From Chitinophaga pinensis (GTDB taxonomy: Bacteria > Bacteroidota > Bacteroidia > Chitinophagales > Chitinophagaceae), in contig CAMCMP010000001.1 of NCBI GenBank assembly GCA_945876095.1, positions 143,052-207,051 of the forward strand: 64,000 nt of DNA, read 5' to 3'. Position numbers and translations under genes: made by a program. Below the pieces are notes generated by a model. That model searched no databases. It saw only the letters and a program-made list of their open reading frames with translations, and was not told the origin of the DNA. Below are positions 34,962 to 44,866 of the stretch, one piece after another. Each line of letters begins with the position of its first letter. The first letter of the stretch is position 1.

Positions 34962-37900
34962 ATGAAAAAATGGTTCTTAGTGCTTTTGATCTTGTGCGCT
35001 TCATTTACCAGCTTTTCACAAGATTTTAGTAATAAAGGAAAGGATTTTTGGGTTGCCTACACTGGTCATATAGATGGAACTACCTCCAGGATGGCCTTAT
35101 ACATTACTTCTGATCAAGATGCGATAGTGACTATTGAAGTAAATGGAGTTGCCTCTGCACCAGTCACCGCTTATGCAAATAAAGTAACTACCATTCAAAT
35201 TACGAGTTCTACTACACCAAGCAATTTGCTGGCTTATAATGCTCAATCTGAAGGAATTGGCACCAAAAAAGGTATTCATATTACTAGCACCCAGAACGTT
35301 GCTGTATATGCCCATATTTTAAATGCGGCAAGGTCGGGCTCCACCCTTGTAATCCCAACTGCTGTATTGGGAAGAGAGTATTATGCCGCTAGTTATCAAT
35401 CAGTAGGTTCTGGAGCTGGCAATTATTCTGAATTTGCTATTGTAGCAACTGAGGATAGTACAACAGTGGATATAGTTCCTACGCAGCCTGATATATCAAA
35501 TAAGCGAGCTGCTAATGTTTCTTTTCAGGTGAAACTCAATAAAGGGGATGTTTATCAATATCAGAGTAGCAATGATCTAACAGGGTCTTATATCAAATCA
35601 GTAGCTTCATCAACTGTTCCTTGTAAGCCAATTGCTGTTTTTTCTGGATCTACTAGGACTTTTATGGGATGTTCAAATGCTAGTTCTGGAGATAATTTAT
35701 ATCAGCAGATGTTTCCTTTTTCATCCTGGGGCAAAATTTATTATACTGCTCCATTTAAAAATAAATCCTACGATATATTTAGAATATTTGTTCAGGATCC
35801 ATCAGAGGTAGTTTATGTAAATGGGGTTGCCTTAAATCAATCCTCCATAATTGGAAATCGATTTTACGAAATAAGTACTTCAGGAAATAACAAAGCCCAA
35901 GTAATAAGTTCCAACAAACCAATTTGTGTTTTGCAATATATAACTGCACAAAATTGTGACAATGTACCTAGTGATCCTGAGATGATTATATTAAATTCTA
36001 TTGAGCAAACGCTAAGTGATATTACAGTCATGTCGGCAAGAAAGGATTTGACTCCACCCAATACACAAATCGACAATCACTATTTAAATATTATTTTCAA
36101 GACAAGCACTTTCAATTCTTTAAAAATTGATAATGCTCCTCCGATTGCAGTGCCTATTGCTATTGGTAGCACTGGTTATTCATATATTCAGGAAGATGTC
36201 ACTTCTTCTACCAATGCTAATCCTAATCATCGAATTGTTTCAGATAGTGGTTTTATGTGTATTGCCTATGGTTATGGTTCAGTAGAATCTTATGGTTATA
36301 ATGCAGGTACCAATGTGAAAGACCTTTATCAATATATTACTCTTCAAAGTCAATATGCTTCTATTAATTTTCCAGCAACCTGCAAAGGAACTCCAGTAAA
36401 TTTATCTATCACCTTACCTTATTTGCCTACAAGTTTAGTTTGGGATTTTGCTAATAATTCTAGTGTTAGTCCTAATAAAAATGTAATAAACAATGCGCCT
36501 GTTCCCGATAGTGTATTTGTCAGAGATGGAAGAACTGTAAATGTTTTTAAATTACCTGGTCAGTATAATTTTACTGTTAAAGGAACAGTGCCCATCAAGG
36601 TAACTGCTAATAATCCCTCAACCGATGGATGCAGTGGATTACAAGAGATCAATTATGATGTACTGGTTTATGATTCACCCAAAGCAAATTTTACCATTAC
36701 TCAAACTGGTTGTGTTACTGACGATCTAAAGTTTTTTGATGCTACCATTGGCAGTGGAAGACCTACTGTAAAATGGAATTGGGATTTTGGTGATGCTACA
36801 GTTGATAAGGTAAAGGATCCAGTGAAAAGATATGCTAATGCAGCACCGGGGTCCTTCGCTGTTAAAATGATTTCGATCAATGATATTGGATGTATTGCAG
36901 ACACCACTATTCCAATAGCGATCAGTACTGTTCCCAAAGTTCAATTTTTGATGACGGATACCATTTGTACCAATAAAGTAATTGTGTTAACAGATTCAAG
37001 TTCAATTGAAGTAGGAACCATTGTTAAATGGTATTGGGATTATGGAGATGGAGTATTCGATACGCTTCTAACAAAATCGAATCGCTCTCATAGTTATAGT
37101 TCATCGGGTTCTAAAACAGTTACTTTGAAAGTGGTTTCGAATTCTGGTTGTAAAAGTTCTGTTGCCAGTAAAAATATAGTCATTCATCCAAATCCTGTCG
37201 CAGGATTTATTTCACCTGAGGTCTGTTTAAGTGATAGCTATGCAGAATTTAAAGATACCAGCTCAATAGCAACGAGCTCTATTGTAAGTTGGTTATGGAA
37301 TTTTGGAGACCCAGTTTCAGGCACTTTAAATGTATCTAGTCTGCAAAATCCTAAACACAGTTATACAGTAGTAGGTCCCTATACTGTAAACTTAAAAGTA
37401 ACTGGTAGTGGCGGATGTGCTAGTACAGTCACTCAAGATTTCATTGTTAATGCTAGTAATCCAAAGGCAGATTTTACGGTGGGTAATTCGGTTACTCTTT
37501 GCGCAAATGATTCTGTAAGTATTACCAATGTCTCTTCTGTATTTCCTGGTTCAGTAACCAAGGTAGAAATTTATTGGGATAATTCTGGGGCACCGAATTT
37601 ATTTGAGCTAGATGATTTTCCTTTCATTGGAAAAATATACAAACATTTGTATTCTAATTTTCAAACACCACTTACAAAAAATTTCATCATTCGTTTAAGG
37701 GCTTATTCTGGAACAATATGTGTTGAAGATAAATTACAAACGATTACTGTTAATGCATCACCCAAGGTAAGTTTTGGAACTGTTCCTGCTCTATGTTTGG
37801 ATGCATTGCCTTATCAAATTACTCAGGCTTCGGAGACTGGCGTTATACCTGGCACATTTAAATTCAATGGTCCAGGTGTTTCAAGTGCAGGAATTTTTAG

Positions 37901-39308
37901 TCCCATAATTACAGGAGCAGGTACCCATCGAATTTTATATACTTACACCTCTTCCGCTGGAGGCTGTATAGATACTGCCTCTCAGGTGATTACAGTAATG
38001 GCACCACCTACGGCAGATTTTACAAATGATCAACCTGCCTGCGAAACAAAAAATATATTTTTTAATAGCACTTCAGTTGCTTCGGTGGGACAGTTGACAC
38101 AATTTACTTGGGATTTTGGTGATGGATTACCAGCGGTAATAAAAAATACTCCTCAATCATTTTCTCATGTTTATTCAAAAGCGGGTGATTATTCTGTTGC
38201 ACTAAAAGTGTCCACTTCTAATGGTTGTGTGAGTTCTTTAAAGCAATTAAAGGTTTCCGTTAGGCCATTACCTAAACCAAATTTTTCGTTACCTGTATCT
38301 ACCTGTTTACCAAACGCATCTGTACAATTCATTAACCAGACTACCATTGAAGATAGGACCGAAAATGCAATAACCTATAATTGGATTTTTGGTGACCCAA
38401 TGAGTGGAGTTAATAATAATTCTGTTGCCAATACTCCCACTCATATTTATTCATCTATTGGCTCTTACAATATCTATTTAAAGGCTACCAGTGGCAATGG
38501 TTGTGTGAGTGATACTACGATTGTATTCAATTCTATACATTCACAGCCTAAGGCTATTATGAGCAGCGATTTACCCAATGTTTGTTTAGGCAATAAAGTT
38601 ATTTTTTCATCAATGCTAAGTGGTATAGATACTGTTGCAACAGCATGGAGCTGGAATTTTGGAGATGGTCAAAGTGATCTTACCCACAGCCCAGAACATT
38701 TGTATAAAACTGCTAGTACTTTTGATGTAAGTCTGTCGATTAAAAATAATTTTGGATGTGTGAGTGATACGGTAAAAAAAGTATTTACAGTAAATCCAAA
38801 TCCAACGGTTGATATTGGACCCGATAGAGTAGTTTTAGAAGGGGGTTCCATAGTATTGTCTTCTTTGGTAACTGGAACTGAAGTGCAATATTTATGGTCA
38901 CCAGCGAGCTATTTAAATTCCGTAACCAATCCAAGTACAACTGTGGTAAACCCATTGACAGATATAGGTTACAAGTTGACTATAACGGCAAAGGGTGGTT
39001 GCAAATCTTCAGATAGTTTGTTTGTTAAGATCTTAGTAGGCATTAAAGTACCTAATCTATTTTCACCCAATGGGGATGGTATTAACGATCGATGGTTAAT
39101 AAAATATTTAGATTCTTATCCAGATTGTAGTTTGCAGGTATTTACTAGAAGTGGACAGCTAGTATATGAAACAAGGAAATATACGGATGCTAGCGCCTGG
39201 GATGGGACTTTAAAGGGAAAGCAATTACCTTTTGATACCTATTATTATATTTTACAACCAGGAAGTGGTCGAAAGCCAATTACTGGATATGTCACTATTG
39301 TAAAATAG
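34962..39308 (+). CDS. Giant PKD-repeat adhesin with gliding-motility C-terminal T9SS domain
   Basis: About 1448 residues from the ATG at 34962, which begins a clear signal peptide (MKKWFLVLLILCASFTSFSQ); an upstream ATG at 34890 has no such support. An N-terminal IgGFc-binding-type domain (NKGKDFWVAYTGH, IPTAVLGREYYAAS) is followed by at least six PKD-like repeats, each with a W-[WYF]-[DN]-[FY]-G-D core and a Gly-Cys end. The last ~90 residues (IKVPNLFSPNGDGINDRWLI...WDGTLKGKQLPFDTYYYIL) are the CHU_C type-B sorting domain recognised by T9SS. A PorP/SprF gene follows after 24 bp, as is usual for type-B cargo. Confidence 0.92.
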   Translation: MKKWFLVLLILCASFTSFSQDFSNKGKDFWVAYTGHIDGTTSRMALYITSDQDAIVTIEVNGVASAPVTAYANKVTTIQITSSTTPSNLLAYNAQSEGIGTKKGIHITSTQNVAVYAHILNAARSGSTLVIPTAVLGREYYAASYQSVGSGAGNYSEFAIVATEDSTTVDIVPTQPDISNKRAANVSFQVKLNKGDVYQYQSSNDLTGSYIKSVASSTVPCKPIAVFSGSTRTFMGCSNASSGDNLYQQMFPFSSWGKIYYTAPFKNKSYDIFRIFVQDPSEVVYVNGVALNQSSIIGNRFYEISTSGNNKAQVISSNKPICVLQYITAQNCDNVPSDPEMIILNSIEQTLSDITVMSARKDLTPPNTQIDNHYLNIIFKTSTFNSLKIDNAPPIAVPIAIGSTGYSYIQEDVTSSTNANPNHRIVSDSGFMCIAYGYGSVESYGYNAGTNVKDLYQYITLQSQYASINFPATCKGTPVNLSITLPYLPTSLVWDFANNSSVSPNKNVINNAPVPDSVFVRDGRTVNVFKLPGQYNFTVKGTVPIKVTANNPSTDGCSGLQEINYDVLVYDSPKANFTITQTGCVTDDLKFFDATIGSGRPTVKWNWDFGDATVDKVKDPVKRYANAAPGSFAVKMISINDIGCIADTTIPIAISTVPKVQFLMTDTICTNKVIVLTDSSSIEVGTIVKWYWDYGDGVFDTLLTKSNRSHSYSSSGSKTVTLKVVSNSGCKSSVASKNIVIHPNPVAGFISPEVCLSDSYAEFKDTSSIATSSIVSWLWNFGDPVSGTLNVSSLQNPKHSYTVVGPYTVNLKVTGSGGCASTVTQDFIVNASNPKADFTVGNSVTLCANDSVSITNVSSVFPGSVTKVEIYWDNSGAPNLFELDDFPFIGKIYKHLYSNFQTPLTKNFIIRLRAYSGTICVEDKLQTITVNASPKVSFGTVPALCLDALPYQITQASETGVIPGTFKFNGPGVSSAGIFSPIITGAGTHRILYTYTSSAGGCIDTASQVITVMAPPTADFTNDQPACETKNIFFNSTSVASVGQLTQFTWDFGDGLPAVIKNTPQSFSHVYSKAGDYSVALKVSTSNGCVSSLKQLKVSVRPLPKPNFSLPVSTCLPNASVQFINQTTIEDRTENAITYNWIFGDPMSGVNNNSVANTPTHIYSSIGSYNIYLKATSGNGCVSDTTIVFNSIHSQPKAIMSSDLPNVCLGNKVIFSSMLSGIDTVATAWSWNFGDGQSDLTHSPEHLYKTASTFDVSLSIKNNFGCVSDTVKKVFTVNPNPTVDIGPDRVVLEGGSIVLSSLVTGTEVQYLWSPASYLNSVTNPSTTVVNPLTDIGYKLTITAKGGCKSSDSLFVKILVGIKVPNLFSPNGDGINDRWLIKYLDSYPDCSLQVFTRSGQLVYETRKYTDASAWDGTLKGKQLPFDTYYYILQPGSGRKPITGYVTIVK

Positions 39309-39332
39309 CAATAATTCAATCAAACAGCATCA

Positions 39333-40364
39333 ATGAAAAATTTAATTATAATTTGGTTGTTTCTATTTTCATCTGGATTGATTTTTTCTCAATCCAAGCC
39401 ATATTATTCGCAATATATTTTGAACAATTATATTCTTAATCCTGCAGTTGCTGGAATTGAAAATTATAAAGATGTAAAATTAAGTTACCGGAATCAATGG
39501 GCTGGTATCGATGGCGCACCTGTTACCACCTATTTTAGTATTCATGGTCCTATCGGAAAGACGGATTATAAAACTTCTGCTACCTCATTTGAAGTGCCTG
39601 GTGAAAATCCTCGCGGCAAGAAATTTTCTGATAATTACACTGCACCCGATGCCCACCATGGGCTAGGTATAACCGCATTGAATGATAAAACCGGTTTTAT
39701 TAATCGCTGGACAACTTATGTATCTTATGCTTATCACCAACCATTAAGTATTGCCACTACTTTGTCTGCGGGAATAAACATGGGAGTTACAGGATTCAAT
39801 TTAGATAGGACGAAAATTAATTTTGCAGATTTAGACCCTAATGATCCAGCCATCGGGTTTATAAATGGAGATGTAAAAGTTATCAAGCCTGAGCTAGGCG
39901 CAGGGTTGTGGCTATATGGTGCTGATTACTTTGCAGGACTTTCAGTACAAAATATTTTAGTGGGAACAGTAAAATTTAATTCAGGTGTTACTAATGGCAA
40001 TTATTTTTCTCCTAATTATTTTTTAACTGGCGGCTATCGTTTTTTTCTAACTGATGAGGTAAGTGCTCTTCCTTCTGTGATGGTACAGTACATGCAACCT
40101 CAATTATATGGACTTCATACCAATGTAAAATTACAATACCTTGACAAGCTTTGGGTAGGAGGGAGCTATCACTATTCTGATTTAATCAGTGGCTATTCTG
40201 CTATGGCAGGTTTCAATTTGTCCAATACTTTCAATATCAGTTATGCCTATGAAACTAGCATGGGTTCTCAATACAGAATTTTTACAAAAAATACCCATGA
40301 AATTGTGCTAGGTTTTTTGTTGGGTAATAAATATGGTGATTTTTGTCCTAGAAATGTTTGGTAG
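39333..40364 (+). CDS. PorP/SprF-family T9SS outer membrane protein
   Basis: 343 residues with a signal peptide. SKPYYSQYILNNYILNPAVAGIENYKDVKLSYRNQWAGIDGAP is the diagnostic N-terminal block, followed by a beta-barrel. From established work, these proteins help carry or anchor the CHU_C cargo encoded beside them. It is in the same operon as the adhesin, 24 bp after its stop. Confidence 0.93.
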   Translation: MKNLIIIWLFLFSSGLIFSQSKPYYSQYILNNYILNPAVAGIENYKDVKLSYRNQWAGIDGAPVTTYFSIHGPIGKTDYKTSATSFEVPGENPRGKKFSDNYTAPDAHHGLGITALNDKTGFINRWTTYVSYAYHQPLSIATTLSAGINMGVTGFNLDRTKINFADLDPNDPAIGFINGDVKVIKPELGAGLWLYGADYFAGLSVQNILVGTVKFNSGVTNGNYFSPNYFLTGGYRFFLTDEVSALPSVMVQYMQPQLYGLHTNVKLQYLDKLWVGGSYHYSDLISGYSAMAGFNLSNTFNISYAYETSMGSQYRIFTKNTHEIVLGFLLGNKYGDFCPRNVW

Positions 40365-40370
40365 GGGCAA

Positions 40371-40412
40371 AAAAAACAGTTAATCAAGTTTTAACTTAAT
40401 CAACTGTTTTTT
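40371..40412. terminator. Terminator after the adhesin/PorP operon
   Basis: A 20-bp stem, AAAAAACAGTTAATCAAGTT with its near-complement (two G-T/A-C wobbles), around TT, ending in TTTTTTATT. It lies in the convergent gap 7 bp after the PorP/SprF stop codon. Confidence 0.75.
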
Positions 40413-40478
40413 ATTTCTAAATATTTTTTCGAATGCTGATCGATCGAGTTTATATAATCACTAATCAGTAAATCTATA

Positions 40479-41369
40479 TTAGTTTGTTGGCCAATAGGTA
40501 GGTATTTTTTTACGTAAGAAGGCAACGCTTCTTTCTAATTGATCCATTCCATCTACACCATCTTCAATGCTGATCCAGCTATCAAAACCCACTCTTTTTA
40601 ATTCAGTAAAAATAGCATCATAATCATTGAGTCCTTTTCCAATTTCACCATGACTTAATCTTTTTGCATAACCTGCAGCACCACCTTCTTCTTTTCTAAG
40701 GTCTTCTAAAGTACCTTCTTTTAAATAACGGTCACTTGCATGCATAGTTACTACTCGGTGGGACACGCGCTTAAGTAATTCAATAGGATCTTCACCTGCT
40801 AAATAAGTGTTACTTGGATCATAGTTTACTCCAAAAAATGGATGATCAATGCTATCAACTAGCTGACAGAATACATCCATTTGTTGAGCAAATTCAGGAT
40901 AAGTCCAAAAATCATCCTTGTAATGGTTTTCTAGAATAAGCGTAATATTTCTTTCTTCAGCATAGGGAAGACATTCATAAATACAATCAGCTGCTAATTT
41001 AACCCCTTCATTAATGGATAATTCGGGTCTACGCTGACCAGATAAAACTCTACAATAGTTTCCTCCTAAAGTTTGAGTCATATCTATCCATTTTTTTTGC
41101 TTAGCAACTTCGATGTCACGAAATGCTTTATCTGGATGAGTAAAATCAGGCGAGCAGCACATCATCGGGATTGTTTTGCCATGATCTTCCACTTGTTTTC
41201 TAAAAGGAAGCCAATTTTTTTCGTCACTCATTTCTAAAAATCCTGCATACCATTCCAATCCTTCAATGTCAAGTTTACAGGCAAGTTCAATCCATTCAGA
41301 AACCTTCATCGTTCCATCTTTGCATAATTGTTGCATGAAGGCTTTTGGAAATACAGCTATTTTAGGCAT
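40479..41369 (-). CDS. TIM-barrel sugar isomerase/epimerase (xylose-isomerase-like)
   Basis: 296 residues. Xylose-isomerase-like fold with the metal and catalytic residues in ITLILENHYKDD (Glu), GVNYDPSNTYLAGED (Asp), VVTMHASD (His) and SWISIEDG (Glu). The family includes hydroxypyruvate isomerase, tagatose epimerase and UlaE-type 3-epimerases. It is the last gene of a four-gene operon with a decarboxylase, a zinc dehydrogenase and an SDR (next gene 12 bp upstream), so it likely epimerises the pentulose or keto-sugar made by them. Confidence 0.88.
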   Translation of the reverse strand: MPKIAVFPKAFMQQLCKDGTMKVSEWIELACKLDIEGLEWYAGFLEMSDEKNWLPFRKQVEDHGKTIPMMCCSPDFTHPDKAFRDIEVAKQKKWIDMTQTLGGNYCRVLSGQRRPELSINEGVKLAADCIYECLPYAEERNITLILENHYKDDFWTYPEFAQQMDVFCQLVDSIDHPFFGVNYDPSNTYLAGEDPIELLKRVSHRVVTMHASDRYLKEGTLEDLRKEEGGAAGYAKRLSHGEIGKGLNDYDAIFTELKRVGFDSWISIEDGVDGMDQLERSVAFLRKKIPTYWPTN

Positions 41370-41380
41370 AGTTTTTTATT

Positions 41381-42181
41381 TTATTTATTTACTGGAATAG
41401 TAGTCGCATCTTTAGGTGGATTACGACCGATAAATGGATGTTGCTCTAATTCTACCACTTGTCCACTGATAGGTCCACATTCATCAGCCAGCCAATAGAT
41501 GGCAGCCGCAGCAATTTCCTTAGGCCATAGTATACGCCCTGCAGGAGCATATACTGATGGTAGATCTTTATACCAATCGTCTGCTAAGCCGTGTACCTTT
41601 TTTCTTTCACGTTCTGTTTCAGTTAAAATCCAGCCTGGATTAATTTGATTGACCCTCACATGGTTTTCACGATGAAGGGTATCGCCTAAATTACGAGTTA
41701 AGGTCATCAAAGCCCCTTTAGAAACACTATAAGCAAGTAGATTAGGTTCTCCACTATATGCATTTACTGAACCAATATTTAGAACACAACCCTTGTTAAG
41801 CGTAAGCTGAGTAAGCGCTGCTTTGATTAGTAAAAAAGGCGCAACCGTATTTACTTGAAAAATACGTTGTAAAAATTCACTGTCAGTAGTGTAAATATTG
41901 GAGGAAGCAACGATTGCTGCATTATTTACAATTGCATCTAATTTTCCAAAACTTTTTAAAGCAACATTTACTAAACGTTCTGCAGTTCCTGCTTCAGCTA
42001 AATTATCAATATGCAATACAGCATTTTCTTTTCCTAATTCGGCAACTACTTCTTCTCCCCATTTTTGTTCCAAGCCATGAATCACCACTTTTGCTCCTTC
42101 AGATACACATTTCAGCGCAATTGCTTTGCCAATACCAGTTGTGCTTCCGGTAATTATTATTACTTTATCTTTTAATCGCAT
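41381..42181 (-). CDS. SDR-family oxidoreductase
   Basis: 266 residues. Classical short-chain dehydrogenase with TGSTTGIGKAIALKC (cofactor loop), NNAAI, SVNAYSG and YSVSKGALMTLTRNLG (YxxxK catalytic pair). It probably reduces or oxidises a sugar intermediate. Its ATG begins on the base next to the zinc dehydrogenase stop, showing tight coupling. Confidence 0.92.
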   Translation of the reverse strand: MRLKDKVIIITGSTTGIGKAIALKCVSEGAKVVIHGLEQKWGEEVVAELGKENAVLHIDNLAEAGTAERLVNVALKSFGKLDAIVNNAAIVASSNIYTTDSEFLQRIFQVNTVAPFLLIKAALTQLTLNKGCVLNIGSVNAYSGEPNLLAYSVSKGALMTLTRNLGDTLHRENHVRVNQINPGWILTETERERKKVHGLADDWYKDLPSVYAPAGRILWPKEIAAAAIYWLADECGPISGQVVELEQHPFIGRNPPKDATTIPVNK

Positions 42182-43219
42182 TTATACAGGTTTTAAAACG
42201 CTTTTTACAACTTCCCCTTTATGCATTTTTTCAAATGCTTCATGCCAATCTGTAATTGCCCATACGCCACCAATGATAGGTTTTACATCTAACATTCCTG
42301 TAGAAAGTAATCGGATTACTTTTTCCCAAATTGGCCAGTTATGACTAAAGCTACCTTTTAAGGTTACATTTTTTTGTACAAGTGGATCCAAAGAAAAACC
42401 AAGTGGTTGAGGTCCCCATCCAACTTTAGTAATATGTCCATTAGGTCTTACCAATTGTATTGCAATCTTAAGTGTGATACTAGCACCGGCAGCATCGATA
42501 ATGAAATCAGCTCCCAATCCATCTTTTTGTTTTGCCCATTCAGTGGCATCACCAACGATTACATCACAGCCATATTGTTTTGCAATATTAAGACGGTGAC
42601 GGTCATTTTCTAGACCAACAATGGCTACTTCAGCACCACATAGTCTTGCCATCGCTGCACAAAGTATACCAATGGTACCAGGGCCAAGAACGATTACTCT
42701 GTCACCTGGCTTAATATGAGAGTTTTCAACTACTGCATTATAAGCTACACAACAAGGCTCGGTAAGACAAGCCTGTTCAAATGGAAGGTTATCAGGTACA
42801 TTGTGTAAGCATCTAGCGGGTACTCTTACATATTTGGTCATAGCACCATTAACACCATATCCAAATCCTTTTCTATCTGGGTCTAGATTGTATAAACCTG
42901 TTCTTGTTAACGGGCTATTAGGATTGATAATAGCAGCTGTTTCGCTCACTACTCTGTCACCTTCTTTCCATCCAGTTACTCTGCTTCCAATTTCGGCAAT
43001 ATGGCCTCCAAATTCATGTCCAAGTACTACTGGATAATTTACTGGCCAACTATGGTCAGATGTCCATTGATGTAAATCACTTCCACATACTCCTACATTG
43101 GCCACTTCCAATAATATATCATCTTCACCAATGGTAGGTCTTTCGATTTCACGTATTTCAACTGACCCTTTTTCAGGGGAAAAGTTTACAACTGCAGCTG
43201 ATGTATTTTTTGTTGACAT
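42182..43219 (-). CDS. Zinc-dependent medium-chain dehydrogenase
   Basis: 345 residues. The catalytic zinc ligands are Cys45 (GVCGSDLHQ) and His68/Glu69 (LGHEFGGHI); VLGPGTIGILCAAMARLCGA is the NAD loop. The four-Cys structural zinc lobe of sorbitol dehydrogenase-like enzymes is missing, the region instead reading INPNSPLTRTGLYNLD. It probably oxidises a sugar, sugar alcohol or aldonate at a secondary hydroxyl. Immediately adjoins the SDR gene and lies 30 bp after the HUMPS gene. Confidence 0.92.
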   Translation of the reverse strand: MSTKNTSAAVVNFSPEKGSVEIREIERPTIGEDDILLEVANVGVCGSDLHQWTSDHSWPVNYPVVLGHEFGGHIAEIGSRVTGWKEGDRVVSETAAIINPNSPLTRTGLYNLDPDRKGFGYGVNGAMTKYVRVPARCLHNVPDNLPFEQACLTEPCCVAYNAVVENSHIKPGDRVIVLGPGTIGILCAAMARLCGAEVAIVGLENDRHRLNIAKQYGCDVIVGDATEWAKQKDGLGADFIIDAAGASITLKIAIQLVRPNGHITKVGWGPQPLGFSLDPLVQKNVTLKGSFSHNWPIWEKVIRLLSTGMLDVKPIIGGVWAITDWHEAFEKMHKGEVVKSVLKPV

Positions 43220-43249
43220 ATAAATTAATTTTAAAATATTTTAATCAAT

Positions 43250-43945
43250 TTAGGCAATATCGCCATAAGCATGAATCTTTTCACAAATCAACCTTAAGGA
43301 GGCCTCTAGGTTACCATCTGCAGTTTTGAAAGCATCCGCATCAATAGTAAGCGGAGCTCCTAATACTACCAATGGCGCACCATAGGCAGGACATTGGATA
43401 GCCTGTTCTAGGGTCAATCCACCGACAGCTTGTACCGGTATTTTAACTGCATTCACTACTTCTCTTAATTGGTCTAATGGACTTGGCATACGTAAACCCT
43501 GAGCGGCGATACCTCTTCTTTCATCATAGCCAATATGATGAATAACATAATCACAGCCTAGGTCTTCTAACCATTTTGCCGCTTCCACCATATCAGGACA
43601 ACCTAGGTTGTCACCCATTACTTTGGCGCCAAAATCTCTTCCTGCTTTTACTACACATTTAATAGTTTCAGCGTGTGCACGTGCCATTACTACTACATGT
43701 GTTGCTCCAGCTTTCGCCATCATTTCTGCTTCCAGATAACCGCCATCCATGGTTTTCAAATCTGCAACGATCGGAATACCAGGAAATGCTTCACGGAGTT
43801 TTTTCACTCCATGTAATCCTTCTGCTAAAATTAAAGGGGTACCCGCTTCTAGCCAGTCAACTCCTGCGCGCATAGCCATAGCAGCGGTTTCTAGCGCTTC
43901 ATCAATATTTGTTAGGTCAAGTGATATTTGTACAATCGGCTTCAT
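43250..43945 (-). CDS. HUMPS-family decarboxylase/aldolase (KGPDC/HPS-like)
   Basis: 231 residues, OMP-decarboxylase superfamily barrel. Asp10 (ISLDL), Glu33 (WLEAGTP) and Asp62-x-Lys64-x-x-Asp67 (ADLKTMDGG) match the active-site positions known for 3-keto-L-gulonate-6-phosphate decarboxylase. VIHHIGYDERRG is closer to hexulose phosphate synthase. The usual AGR phosphate-binding turn near the C-terminus is replaced by VVLGAPLTI. It is the first gene of the operon, starting a likely pathway in which a dehydrogenase makes a 3-keto acid that is then decarboxylated. The exact substrate is unknown. Confidence 0.88.
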   Translation of the reverse strand: MKPIVQISLDLTNIDEALETAAMAMRAGVDWLEAGTPLILAEGLHGVKKLREAFPGIPIVADLKTMDGGYLEAEMMAKAGATHVVVMARAHAETIKCVVKAGRDFGAKVMGDNLGCPDMVEAAKWLEDLGCDYVIHHIGYDERRGIAAQGLRMPSPLDQLREVVNAVKIPVQAVGGLTLEQAIQCPAYGAPLVVLGAPLTIDADAFKTADGNLEASLRLICEKIHAYGDIA

Positions 43946-44188
43946 CTGAATAGTTTTAAGTTAAGTGCTTAAAATTAAGTTAAGAATCTTATGTAAAGCT
44001 ATTTGTAACTGTTTTTTTTTTTGATATTTTTTTTGTATTAAAATTATCTTGAAAAGGTTCACAAGGGGTTATAGAATCCAATTATTCTTCTGTTTTCTAT
44101 ATTGAGTGCCAATCAAAATTTGGGAAATTTCCTTTTCATTGCATAAATTACTTTATCTATTATTTTAAACGAAGTAAAAAATAGGATT

Positions 44189-44815
44189 ATGAAAATTTCC
44201 CGTAGCTACATTCTGCTTATTCTAGTGGCAACTATTGTTTTAGCAAGTGCTTTTAGTAGCAACCAGCATTCTTCTAAACATGCAGAAAAATGGATATCCT
44301 TATTTAATGGAAAAGATCTTACTGGTTGGACTTCAAGAGGGGTGGTGAATTGGAAAGTCATTAACGGGGTAATCACAGGATCGGGAGGATTAGGTCATCT
44401 TTATGCAGATCCGGTGGTGACTGATTTTGAAGCAAGGGGTGAATTTCGTATTACTGATTTGGGCAATGGAGCAAATAGCGGTTTTTATTTTAGGTCTAAT
44501 GAATCTAAAGATAATCCGAACGGATTTCCAAGAGGGTACGAAGCTCAAATTTGTAATAGCCAAGATGCTTATACAGGATGGCTTTGGAAACCTGGCACTC
44601 CAACAGGAAAAGCATCTGCTCTGCTAACAAAGAATGGTGAATGGTTTACCATGCGAGTAAAAGCAGTTGGATCCCATATTCAAATTTGGGTTAAAGATTC
44701 ATTGGTTACCACGCACGATGATGCTGACTATTCGCAAGGCCATTTTGCTTTACAATGTCACAATGATAAAATGTTAGCAGAAGCGCGCAATTTGTATTAT
44801 AGAGTTATAAAATAG
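44189..44815 (+). CDS. Secreted DUF1080 protein (3-keto-disaccharide hydrolase-like)
   Basis: 208 residues with a signal peptide. WISLFNGKDLTGWTSRGVVNWKVINGVITGSGG opens the DUF1080 sandwich; RITDLGNGANSGFYFRS and FPRGYEAQI follow. Recent work ties this family to hydrolysis or beta-elimination of 3-keto-glycosides. It is divergent from the HUMPS-dehydrogenase operon over a 243-bp gap, which fits a joint 3-keto sugar route but does not prove it. Confidence 0.85.
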   Translation: MKISRSYILLILVATIVLASAFSSNQHSSKHAEKWISLFNGKDLTGWTSRGVVNWKVINGVITGSGGLGHLYADPVVTDFEARGEFRITDLGNGANSGFYFRSNESKDNPNGFPRGYEAQICNSQDAYTGWLWKPGTPTGKASALLTKNGEWFTMRVKAVGSHIQIWVKDSLVTTHDDADYSQGHFALQCHNDKMLAEARNLYYRVIK

Positions 44816-44866
44816 AATTCAGCAACTGCATCAGCAGATTGATATTTTTTAAGATGCTTTTTTGAA

